This document shows positions 12,025 to 21,976 of a DNA stretch of 38,133 nucleotides, piece by piece. The notes under the pieces were generated by a model. The model did no database searches and was not told the origin of the DNA. It worked only from the letters and a program-made list of their open reading frames with translations. This stretch comes from Saccoglossus kowalevskii. Its lineage: Eukaryota > Hemichordata > Enteropneusta > Harrimaniidae. Location: the NCBI RefSeq assembly GCF_000003605.2, contig NW_003124894.1:557298-595430 (forward strand), read 5' to 3'. How positions within the stretch are numbered: the first letter of the stretch is position 1; each line of letters opens with the position of its first letter. Position numbers and translations under genes: made by a program.

Positions 12025-13009
12025 TTCTTTTCTGCCTTTTTTGAATCTTGTGATTTCTGTTTTATTTGAGATTCTGGTTTGTCGACATCGAAAATATTGT
12101 TTTGTAAAATGTTGAATTTTTACTGACACTAACAGAATATAGCTCTCGAAATAAGTATTACCAGTCATCATAGTTGTATCTCGATTTTTACAAGCATTTA
12201 TTTTGCAGTTTACTTTTCTATATTGTATAACTTATTTGTCTATACAGAAGTTGAGATTAAAGTAATGTAGTATTGCTGTTGAGTACAAATTGTGCATATT
12301 CACTAAAACCTTGTTGCTTTCATTCTGCCATGCTGAGTGGTCATCAGAGAATGTCATTGAACATGGTTTGTATGCAATGCAAGAATCATAATTTCTAGTA
12401 ATCCAGCCATAACAGAGATTATTATACTGATAGAAATAGATCCAAACTAGTCGACCCCAACTAATCAGTTTGCTTGACTTTACGAATCCTTGTATCAGGT
12501 CTCTGGTTTAGAAGTATTATACAGGTAAATGACGATGCGTCTACAGTCAAAATGAGTCGTGTTTGAATGATCCAGTATAAAATGAATGCACTTATATCAG
12601 AGATACACTTCTAATAAAGAAAGTACATTACATACACAAGCTTGGATTGAACTCTGAACAACGTTTTGTCCAGAGTTGACATAAAGCTTTTGGACCTCAT
12701 CACATTCAAGTTGATCGGGGTTGTGTCCAACTGTGACAACTTTCATGTGTAAAATGAAAAATCCTGGAATGTGTGTACACATAGACCTTAAAAGATGCAT
12801 GTACCAACAAAACTTGTGATTGGAGAGTTCCAAATCCAGTGTTGATATTATGTAGGCCAGATAATTTACTTGTGTTGTGCAAATATAAAATATTTAAGTT
12901 TACTTGGGACTGCTCCAGAATGTCTCACTGTTTTGATCCCAATTTTAATGGCAGAGCTTATCATATTGACCTCCATTTTTGAGTTTCATCAATTTTAGTT
13001 TGTGTCATT

Positions 13010-13302
13010 TTTTGGCTGAAACCATTTTTGAACCAAAAAGCACCCCCAATGTTAGTCATCTTGGGATCAGTTTTTAGCTGGCTGTGGAGCACTTTAGCAA
13101 AAATATCCAGGCAAGTAGCTCCCACCTAAAATTATTTAATAGCGTAAAATGCCAATTTCTGAGCCAAACAACACCCCAAATGTTAATCTTATTGGGTTCA
13201 GTTCAACTGGCTGTGAATCACTCCTACCTAAAATATTCAGGCAAGTATCCAAGCCATTTTTTTGAATAAAACACCAATTTTTTAGCCAAAAAGCACCCCT
13301 AG
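13010..13302. repeat. Degenerate tandem repeat, about 125-bp unit, just over two copies
   Basis: The motif GCCAAA(A/C)A(A/G)CACCCC recurs at about 13033, 13163 and 13284. In the first two units it is followed by AATGTTA..CTT.TTGGG.TCAG, a CTGGCTGTG block and AATAT.CAGGCAAGTA. The third unit is truncated after the first motif. Copies are clearly diverged. Confidence 0.7.
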
Positions 13303-13519
13303 ATTTGATACCAGTATTTCATGTCATTCGATATTAATTGCATGATACAAGTACATTATCCTTTAATTATTTCTTAAGGACAGACAACAAATCGTGCAAT
13401 GATCTTACAAACTACCATGTACAATTACCATATTTGCTCGATCAAATGTATCTTTGCACATGATGACAATATTTTTTTTTAAATTTGTTTACATCAATGT
13501 AATTTTGTAAACTGGCAAA

Positions 13520-14305
13520 TTAAAGGGTGATACTTGAATGACATGCTGAGCTTTTGTCGAGTAGACAATGCATAGAAGAATTGCACAACCCTTGGATCCT
13601 CTTTAACCAGTCATCAATCTCGCGTTGAAATCTGGGAATTAGTTTTGCAGGAACACTAAAAGAATAAATCAGTTGCCCCACTGTATCAGTATTCGTTGTT
13701 GGGTTGCAATTGACGTATGCTCGGTATGTGGTCAGTAACACCATACTCAGACAGTTTGAAACATCCCGAACTTCTTCCGTGTTATACCAGTAAATAACTG
13801 GGTAACCAAGTAAAATTCCAAAAACTGTAGAAATATTCCATCTATCGCCCGGTTTGAGCTCGAGTGGAGCAGGGGAGGCACTCTCTAATGAGAACGCCCT
13901 CTGTAGTTGTAACGTGTGATCCAAAACTTGTCTGTGACATTGACAGGATGCTATCTGGGGTTCGGGCAATGTGTTTGAAACGTCAACAAGAAAATTGCTC
14001 GTCCGCTCCACAATTTTACGCAAATGGGCGACAATTGATGCACGGTTGTAAATAAACACATCATCTACCAGTGATAAACATGATAACTGTCCTGTCAATC
14101 CAGATTTGAAAGTTCCGTTGATAAACTGCTGCATCTGTTTTACATCAACTGATGCAAAGTCAAAGAGAAAACTTGGCTTGATTCCTCTGTCGACAGAAAC
14201 AATGTTACTCAGTATATCCATAGTTTTCTTCAGACACGATTTAGGCAGCTTTTGTTTGATATGTTTACGCCACTCAAGAACATTTAAATCACAGGGCGCA
14301 GCCAT
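13520..14305 (-). CDS. C1orf74: C1orf74 / UPF0739 (DUF4504) homologue, single exon
   Basis: A single uninterrupted frame encodes 261 residues from an ATG at 14305-14303 (MAAPCDLNV) to TAA at 13522-13520. Human C1orf74 is similar in length and also has a single coding exon. Matching features are a helical N-terminus with paired cysteines, GIKPSFLFDF near residue 41, LLGYPVIYWY around residue 167, and QLIYSFSVPAKL followed by a REIDDW helix near the C-terminus. The family has no assigned biochemical function. No signal peptide or membrane segment is visible. The gene is divergent from the EF-hand-like gene, with 1.5 kb between start codons. The family call rests on remembered motif similarity rather than a profile search. 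Confidence 0.78.
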   Translation of the reverse strand: MAAPCDLNVLEWRKHIKQKLPKSCLKKTMDILSNIVSVDRGIKPSFLFDFASVDVKQMQQFINGTFKSGLTGQLSCLSLVDDVFIYNRASIVAHLRKIVERTSNFLVDVSNTLPEPQIASCQCHRQVLDHTLQLQRAFSLESASPAPLELKPGDRWNISTVFGILLGYPVIYWYNTEEVRDVSNCLSMVLLTTYRAYVNCNPTTNTDTVGQLIYSFSVPAKLIPRFQREIDDWLKRIQGLCNSSMHCLLDKSSACHSSITL

Positions 14306-15850
14306 TTTGTGCCCTTCAGTTAATTACTTAGACCCTTTAAGACAGTAAAGATTTTAAACATGCTGGCAAGAATAGTACAAATTAAGCTGTCATTTCGTAA
14401 ATATGTGTCACTTTTTGTACTTTATATTAATTATTGATTTTCATTTTTTATTGTGTGTGAAATTTATAAAAATAAATATGCAGAACGATGTCAAACAGTA
14501 CGTCATGCTGCACTATTCGAAGCAGCCATACTAAAATCTTTCATATGTTAGGTAGTCCATAGATACCTTTGACGTCATATACAAGCTTTCAGGAAACCAA
14601 GGAGTATTATTGTAAATATAATCTCATGAAAGTTGGATTTGAACTTGTCAGAATCATGTTTTGAGTGTCTTTCGTGGTTATTAGGTATGTATACGTCGTA
14701 ATCGATACGGCCCGACTTGGTAGAGCTGCAACGACAGATCTTGATTTCAGCACGGTAGCTTGACACGGGATGAGTATATATTATTTTACCTGTTCACTTG
14801 TTTGCTTTCTCATGGGCATAATATCGCGTCACGAACACGTATACCGACGTATTGATTATTAATTTAGCAAACAATTTCAGTGCCATATTGTCAATCAACA
14901 GTGATTTGAGAAGTAAATAACATTGACTATCTAGCACTGATTTCTTCTTTCAAGTTCTAATTTCACCGTGCAAAATATTTTCATTTATTTGTACGTTGGA
15001 GTCAACATTGAAACCATGTTTATATACTCATAAATATTTATAAACACAATCCATCACAATATTCTTTTTTAATTTCTTCACACTTGAGTGATATCAAATT
15101 CAAAATAAAATACATACTATCTGTACATTCTTTATATTTTTTATAATTGTAGAGTAAAATGTGTAGCTGCTGATTTTAATTAAAATGTAGGTAAATAAAT
15201 AATTTATAATATTCATGTTTTTGTTGACACCAGTGTATCAACATCTCCTAGTACTGGCTACTCTGAAATCAACAATGCTGTGTACATTATAAACTTTTTT
15301 TAAAACCTAAATAATTATGTTCTCAAATGCCTGTTACACATTGTATGAGCGTGTACATTGACCTTGACTGTTCCAATTTCTTCCCGATTGATGCATGAAT
15401 TCTTAGCTATACATAGGGTAGTTTTGTAAAGAGACTAAATTCAAATGAAAAAGTTTTATACAGCATATTTATGACAAATAAACATGCCTTTATTGACTCC
15501 AGGGTGAACTTCAACTACTTAGAAGCATTTATTTATGTGAATTGAACTAATAAAATTGGAGATAACAATAATTTAAGATAAAAATGAACAAATCTATAAA
15601 ACATGTATCACCTTCTGTAAATATTTATTAAAATATAACATGCCTCCTCGAATAAATAAATAATGCAGGATGATAATGAAGTAAAGTAATTGTATCCCTG
15701 TGTGTATATTTGGCCATATTATTTTACCCAGTAGTATATAGTTGGCAATCATATCCTATTGTAGATTTGATGATAGTCTGTTTTACTGAATTGTTAATTA
15801 TTTTTCAATGAACCCCAATTTTTTTTTAGATGTGCTACTAAGAACCCACA
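14306..15850. other. Divergent intergenic region between C1orf74-like and EF-hand-like genes
   Basis: Promoters of both genes should lie here. A T-rich tract ending in AG at 15839, eleven bases before the EF-hand-like ATG, looks like a splice acceptor, so that gene probably has an upstream non-coding exon in this region. The exon would begin with a three-codon upstream frame (ATG TGC TAC TAA at 15840-15851) that overlaps the main ATG by one base. No other gene is seen. Confidence 0.55.
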
Positions 15851-18645
15851 ATGGTGTTATTGGATGGAGGTAGCCTGCCTGTAGGCGAAGAAGAGCTTGA
15901 TGCAATGTTCACCATCTTGGATCCTACTTTTATTGGTTATCTCACTGTACAACAACTGCAGGATTTCCACTATGCACTTTATAGCTCCACCATTGATAAT
16001 GACCAAGTAGTGGCAGCAGTGGATCAAGTATGTGGGAAGAGCTCCAAGGGGAGGTGTGATAAGCAGCACTTCCTTGCGACCCTCTTGGAGCTGAACAGAC
16101 GTATGAATCTAGAGCAGAAACTATGGTGGGACTTCAAGGTTTTAGATAAATCTGGTACCTGTACTATTTCGACCAAGGATGCCCTTTTTCTTCTCAAAGC
16201 AACCCATGGGGAGAAATTCTCCATGCATATGTGGAATGCGTTTATGAAGTCACGAGACTTTTCAAATGATGTGGTGTCCTTCCATGAAATCCTTATGTGG
16301 CTGTGTAGTATTCCAGATGGTCCCCCTGCAGATGACGAAGAGCTCAAGGAACAAGCCGAGAATCTGGACACTGAGAAATTACGAGAAGAATATAAAGAAC
16401 ACAAGAAATTAAAATTAATGCAGGTATCGTGGCCACAGTGTCATCAATATCATCTCATTAATATTCATGATACACAGTGTAATCATTATCACCTGTCTGA
16501 TTATTCATGTCATCATTTTCATTGCATGAATATTCATGATGTGTCATCATTATCACTTGATGAATATTCATGATATTGTGTGAAAAGCCAAATAAGTAAC
16601 CAGAGAAGAACAACAACAAAAAGAATAACAAAAAACAGAAACCTGTCAAGCGTATTTATTATGATTGCCACATTGAAATACTTCAAGGTTTTTGTAATTT
16701 TACCTCGTAACTTTGCAAAACACATAGGTCTATTCGCATAGTGAATAACTTCAGGCAAATCTGAGTATAATTATTCATTCCTATATTTCAGCGTTTTGAA
16801 ATCAAATCGGAGAAATGACGTTTTTTATAAATTATTCCACCTTACTAAAATGTTTTTATGTTTTCCCAGGAGGATGACCAGATGCTTTTAACTGACTACA
16901 GAGAGAAGGAAGATTATCGTGATCAATTTACAAAAGGATCTAAGAGAAAATACAACAGGTTAGAATTGTGACAGAGACTGAATTAATCAAAATATGAGTT
17001 GAATAAATAAGTTTTCTCGATCTAGAGTACTGTAGATACTATAAACATTTGAATCAGTATTCAAGATTATGTGACACACAATGTGTGGTAAAGATTATTG
17101 CCGAAATACACATACTAGAAACTACAGTTTACCGGTACTGTAATGCATTGCTGGAAGTACTGTAAAATGACTAATTTTTCACTGGGTTTAAATTTCACTG
17201 ATTTACCATTTCAGGCATATTCAGTGGGTTTTGAATTCATGGTTTTATCATTTAGATAGTGTGTTCTTTGCTAAATTTTACATTTTCACTGGGTTTTATT
17301 TGTGTGCATTTTCCAGTCTGTGAAATAAGCAAAACTAAAACCCAGTGAATGATTAACCCCTTTACAGTACTAGGAATGGAATTTGTGAACCACTGCAACA
17401 AAAAATTATGATGAAAACAAAAACGCATTTTTTTTCAACAGTTATGTTATCAATTTTCGAATTTGAGGAGCATTTTTTGGTGTTTTTCTGCTGATTGGTG
17501 GTTAGCACAAAAATAGGGGTGCCTAGTTAGTTTCAGATTAACATTGCCATTGTATTCATATTGAATTCTTTTAGATGGGATAAAGGTGGCGTTGAGGCAT
17601 TAATATTTGATGATGGTACAGACTATGAGGAAAATACCATCAAGGCACGAGACAGGGTTAGAGTCAATGACATTCTTGATTCGTTGGAGTATAAGTATGA
17701 AATGTTGAGACAGAAGCTCTTCCGGGAATGTATACAAAGTCATGTTGGTAAGTAAATTTAGTGTCAAAAGATCGCCATTAAAAACTAATTAAGTTAATAA
17801 CTGCTGTGCAGTGATTCAGATTAGGTTTTCATCAAAGCATTATGTAGAAAATACCAGATTTATACTGCCACAGTACTCATATTTAATTTTGCTATTATAT
17901 TGATCATATTCACTAGTTTTTAAATTCACACATTTGTGAACTAGAACCCCAGTGAAAGTGCACTGTGTCTTCCGATAACCCGAGTGAATGTCACTGCCTC
18001 CCTAGGACCCCAGTGAAAGTTTCTGTGACTCCCTAGGACCCAAGTGAAAATTACCATGCCTTCCTGGACTCACTAACTCACAAAATTTGTTAAGATTTAT
18101 CTCTCACTTGGGTCCTAAAGTTGTAAAGTGACAGCAAGCAATATTTGCAAAATATTGTCCTCACAAATGCCATTTAATCATCAAATCATGAAAATAGTTA
18201 GCAGTGAAAATTAGGTTTCAGTATGCCAAAATACTTTCCAATGGAATCTCACATACCATATTTGCTTTATTGGAAACGCATCTCTACTAGAAACACACAT
18301 AAAGTAAAATCACTAAAATCTGACTACAATTTTTTTTTTGCAGGAGAAACTTTTTGGTCCACGATGTCTGAAAGTGAGCAGCAGGAGATGGTGATGCTGT
18401 TGGACATCAAAGAGAAGAAGTTTCGTAAAGAATATCAGATGGATAAACTGGGTGCATTGGCGGAGACAGCGCAGACTTACCCGCACAGATTAGTTGCTCT
18501 AATTGGCGATCTCATACAGATTCATGAGTCTCGAAAGGTTGATGATGAGAATCATCGAACTCAGTTGATTTCTGATGGATGCACTGAAGACGAGGTCAAT
18601 GAACGGCTACTTAAAAGCCACCAGGAACTCATTGAAGGTAGTTGA
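15851..18645 (+). CDS. Unrecognised EF-hand-like, coiled-coil protein
   Basis: Exons 15851-16423, 16870-16958, 17575-17747 and 18344-18645 join in frame to 378 residues with matching phases (0, 2, 1). The first exon encodes paired EF-hand-like helix-loop-helix units: a degenerate loop near residue 25 (LDPTFIGYLT) and a better one near residue 98 (LDKSGTCTISTKD, with Asp, Ser, Thr, Thr and a final Asp at ligand positions). The rest is charged and helical, with DDEELKEQAENLDTEKLREE-type stretches, and no signal peptide or membrane segment. I do not recognise the family; it could be the N-terminal part of a larger cytosolic or ciliary protein. The end is uncertain: the frame stops at TGA 18643-18645, but GAAG|GTAGTT at 18634-18643 could be a donor to exons I did not find. 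The start ATG has a good context (CACAATGG). Confidence 0.75.
16430..16575. repeat. Minisatellite-like tract rich in ATTCATGAT
   Basis: Just after the donor at 16424, units built from GTGT(C/A)ATCA(T/A)TATCA and (A/T)(A/T)TATTCATGAT recur three to four times. If the intron were retained, this tract would extend the first exon by a His-rich peptide of about 50 residues, which I regard as non-coding. Confidence 0.6.
17175..17360. repeat. TTCACTGGGTTT-type repeat with internal inverted arms
   Basis: Several TTCACTGGGTTT-like motifs occur here, including inverted arms at about 17285-17298 and 17336-17350 (TTCACTGGGTTTTA and its reverse complement). A stretch with AGTGGGTTTTGAATTCATGG also resembles 1865-1885 in an SLC17 intron. 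The tract is inside an intron of the EF-hand-like gene. Confidence 0.55.
17941..18070. repeat. Minisatellite, about 31-bp unit, four copies
   Basis: Units start CTAGGACCCCAGTGAAAGT and occur at about 17941, 17972, 18002 and 18033, with substitutions between copies. The tract lies in the intron before the last EF-hand-like exon. Confidence 0.7.
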
Positions 18646-18654
18646 TTAAATACT

Positions 18655-18820
18655 TTATGTTAGCTGGAATTAATTTTTTCTGAGTGAAAAGAATTTTTGA
18701 GTGTTTTGTATGAAATTTATTTTCACTGATTGTTCATAAGTTGAATGTAAAATGTAGAAAAATTCACTGTATTTTATTTTCACTGAATCATTTCTTCAGG
18801 GAAATGGTGGAAATAAAATA
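18655..18820 (+). repeat. Interspersed repeat, inverted copy of 36648-36828
   Basis: Starting TAGCTGGAATTAATTTTT and running through TTTGTATGAAATTTATTTTC, CACTGA and TGAATGTAAAAT, this segment aligns in the same order with the reverse complement of 36648-36828. An AATAAA at about 18812-18817 inside it could act as a poly(A) signal for the gene ending at 18645. Confidence 0.7.
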
Positions 18821-20323
18821 ATTCACAGTGTAATTTATGCTGTATGGCAAGCATACTATGAACTTGTTCTTGCAGTTAAAAATGTGTTATATTTAGCTGT
18901 TTTTTTAAATTCAGTGATGTAATGGTATTATGATATAAAAAGGATCTTAGGATAGTAATAATGTTTGAGTTTTTCTGCTGTGTGCAGGGGGGGAGTTGCA
19001 TGACACGATTGGTTGAAATACTCGTCTCATTTGCATAAATTAATATTCATGAGCAATGAAAAACTCGTCTTTTCAGTAAAATTGTGCCAAAATGCTTTCC
19101 GATAGCATACATGTTAGTTCTAAATTGATTGATTCTATCGTTACTAGCTGAAAAATAATCGGAAAAATGATGTAAAGGTAATTTTGAGACACATTTTCGA
19201 TCAGACTCCAGCTAACTATTGAAAGTAAACACAGGTTTTCTCTTTACCGTGATCATAGCAAGTTATGAAATTCATGGAGAATGCAGAGGCACGTTTCTAT
19301 TTCACTCTAGTAATATTGCTCAAAATTGCTCAAAATGTTTTCGGTGACTTTTATCAGTGAAAAGTTACCTAATTAGTATGCATTTCAATGAACCACAGTG
19401 TGTGTGCATGCGCAGTTTGAAATGGAACAGATTTGAACGAAATAAAATCACGCGTAGAACTCGGGCTCTAGCAAGAAATTGTTGCGTCAAACTGGTTGTT
19501 GGTTGAATTGTTTTGAAATAGACATAATTTTGGAGTCTGTATTTGTCTATGAAATGTTTCTAAGTTTTGTTGAGGATTATTCTGTAAAGGAATGGCTGAA
19601 ATTAATTTATCTGTTCGTAAACGGGACGTTGTTGCTTGACGGTGGGCTACGGACGACTGACGTCGAAACGTTCCATTCAGATCAGATGGCGCCCTCTCGT
19701 GCCAATCCCCCCCCCCCCTGTGTCATGGCTTACCAAGCCACAATGGGTCTGGCATTCTGATTGGTCCATCACTTTCTTGTTGCGGGTTCTATTTCCCTTG
19801 GTTACCTGCTGTCAGCGTTAGGGGTTGGGCGAATATAAAACTGTTTTGTTTTTTTGTTATAAATTTGCACAAAAACAGCGAGGATGCCAGAAATATCTCA
19901 AATATGTAGGTCTAAGCAGGCAGAATGTGCTTGCCATTTCTATGTTCCACCATTTAAATTTTACCATGTATGTGTCGTTTCTATCGTGAGTTCTGACTGG
20001 GTAATACAAATGAGCCTGAGTGAACCTTATAATCGTTTGAGGGCGTGCGACATACAATAAATCGTGGTGAAATCTGCCAATGTTAATGTTATTGTTAATG
20101 TCGAGGCTTCGGCCGAATAAATGGTCCTTGGCTGGCGAAGATGACTTGAAACAACACATTTATTTTGTTAACTTGAAGATATTTCACAAATACCTACAAC
20201 AACATTAACTTAACCGTTCACTTAACAATAAATTGCTTAAATTAACATATACTGTATAGAGGAATAGAGGAAAAAAATCCAGCACTCGTAAATTGATTTA
20301 TCGCATGTATCACTCAGAAGCAG

Positions 20324-20406
20324 TGACGTCACGCCGTGTAATATTGTTTTCATCTTACATCTCCTGAGCATCAAATCTGATTGGTCAATTTAAAAATGTG
20401 ACGTCA
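20324..20406. promoter_or_regulatory. Two CRE palindromes flanking an inverted CCAAT box
   Basis: TGACGTCA occurs at 20324-20331 and 20399-20406, with ATTGG (inverted CCAAT) at 20380-20384 between them. Such sites bind CREB/ATF factors. No gene start was found next to them, so function is unproven. Confidence 0.35.
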
Positions 20407-21467
20407 CCATCACCATCACAGAATGATAATTAAATGTCGTCAGTTGTATCTCCGATGGTGAATAGACACTTTAAATGCCGGTGTCCGTCGCGAAGCGCGT
20501 GTTCGAATTTCATGTATACAAATAAAGCATTTTACACGCGTTGTATACGTCGCTAAGAGACCCATATCGAACAGGACGCAGTGCGACGACCACTGTCCTT
20601 TAAACAGTCGTTTCTGGAAACGAGGCATTGTATCCAAAGTTAAATATTAATGTTTTCATTTTCAGCATAATACATAATAATAGATCATGATATGGAATTC
20701 ATGCATAATGGTTTTTCTCTTAGATGATTAGCCGAAATGCTTAGTCACCGTGGGTTTTTTTCAGAACATTGTTACGGAGTAGTGCCCCCAAGCTACATAA
20801 TAAAAATAAGGACAAAATTAACATAACAATTAAAAAAACGAGATATATACCGTGACTATCTTAAACCTGGTTTTGTCAAGGAGGGGGACAGCACAGTTAT
20901 CTCATAACTGGCAAGAAAACAAAATATAAAAGTGCTGAAAAATATATGTATGTATGTATAATTGATAATATAAAGTCTGTAAATATTGAAAAAAAAAATA
21001 TCTCAAAGCTGTACATGTGTAGGAAATGCAAAAACATTTTTTTTTTCAAAATGTTGTACAAAGTCAAGGCATATTAAAGTAAATATTAAATGTTGTAAAT
21101 AGCACTGTGACAAGAACCCCTCACAGTCCAGGGTAGAAATAGGGTGGGTAAACAGAGAAAGCACTGTAAACTTCGCGGCTGCAGCCAAACGCAATTGCCG
21201 ACAATCCTAGACGGAAATGATCGCCGATATTTCGTTGAGAGCGTGCGTACCACGAGTGTTCCATTCTAAAAGTTCCTCGTGTCCACTGTTTTATTGATCT
21301 GTGTAACCATGGTATTTACAGCAGTGGATGATATAACGGGAGAAAATTTAACACGATTTGGGAAGCAAGAATAGGTCAAGTGGCCCTCTCGTGGTAGACG
21401 AGATCTCTGGGTCTAATGTCCGTGAGTATATGGGACTTGGAATGTTTATGATATAGATCTGTCTTTA

Positions 21468-21530
21468 GGCCAAAAAAAACTTATGTTGCCCTCAAGTCGG
21501 ACAATTTAAAAATTGGGTCAGTCGGTCGGA

Positions 21531-21561
<31 letters not shown>

Positions 21562-21833
21562 CTCGTGAAAACTAAGGGTATCGTAAATAGCCGAGGTATA
21601 TGGACTTCATAGTATTCGGAACATTAATACAGATCAACCCGAGGTTCAAAGTCGCCACTTATCTCCTGGGGATCAAACAACGGTCCGGGATCGTTAATTT
21701 TCTAGAAATACTTTTTTACTGCTTAAAATGGTGACTTTTTAATATGTGGACCTATTAAAGAAAAAAAAACGCGACCCGACATTTCATATTTTTCGGTCGG
21801 TCGCTGAGGGCAACAAAACATTTTGTTTTGGCC
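21468..21833. mobile_element. PIF/Harbinger-like MITE with TTA target duplication
   Basis: The element is 366 bp. The left end starts GGCCAAAAAAAAC and carries TTGCCCTCA; the reverse complement of the right end starts GGCCAAAACAAAA and also carries TTGCCCTCA, followed on both sides by a GACCGACCG-type motif in opposite orientation. TTA flanks both ends (21465-21467 and 21834-21836). A GGCC-type terminus with a TWA duplication is characteristic of PIF/Harbinger elements. There is no open frame, so it is non-autonomous. A 24-base T run lies at 21531-21554. Confidence 0.8.
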
Positions 21834-21976
21834 TTATGGTAATATTTTCTAACCACGTGATCAATCCATGGCTAAGTTAATTTTAAGAAACAAATTGAAA
21901 ATAATAATGTAAAATGTGGTCGATTGAGCGGATCAATAAACAACATCCAAATTGTGTCCGAGATTAACTTATTGTT

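Larger units (their letters stand above)
11631..13519. other. Intergenic DNA between MANF and the C1orf74-like gene
   Basis: The two genes converge here, so this stretch holds both 3' untranslated regions. Apart from the AATAAA sites and the tandem repeat at 13010-13302 I see no gene. A 78-codon frame on the minus strand at 12597-12833 has no recognisable domain. Confidence 0.6.
18646..21976. other. Convergent intergenic region
   Basis: This lies between the 3' ends of the EF-hand-like gene and the ZU5-death gene. It holds the repeat at 18655-18820, a 12-base C run at 19707-19718, two full CRE palindromes near 20324 and 20399, and the MITE at 21468-21833. Open frames at 19479-19760 and 20440-20637 have no splice context or recognisable domain. 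Confidence 0.55.

Noticed and set aside
16424..16573. Read-through of the first EF-hand-like exon into a His-rich tail
   Set aside because: A GTATCG donor at 16424 joins in phase to the exon at 16870, and the tail is a minisatellite.
19479..19760. 93-codon open frame on the plus strand
   Set aside because: Does not start at an ATG, has no splice sites, and runs through a 12-base C run.
20480..20510. GTTCGAAT motif resembling a tRNA B box
   Set aside because: No A box at the right spacing and no cloverleaf could be built.
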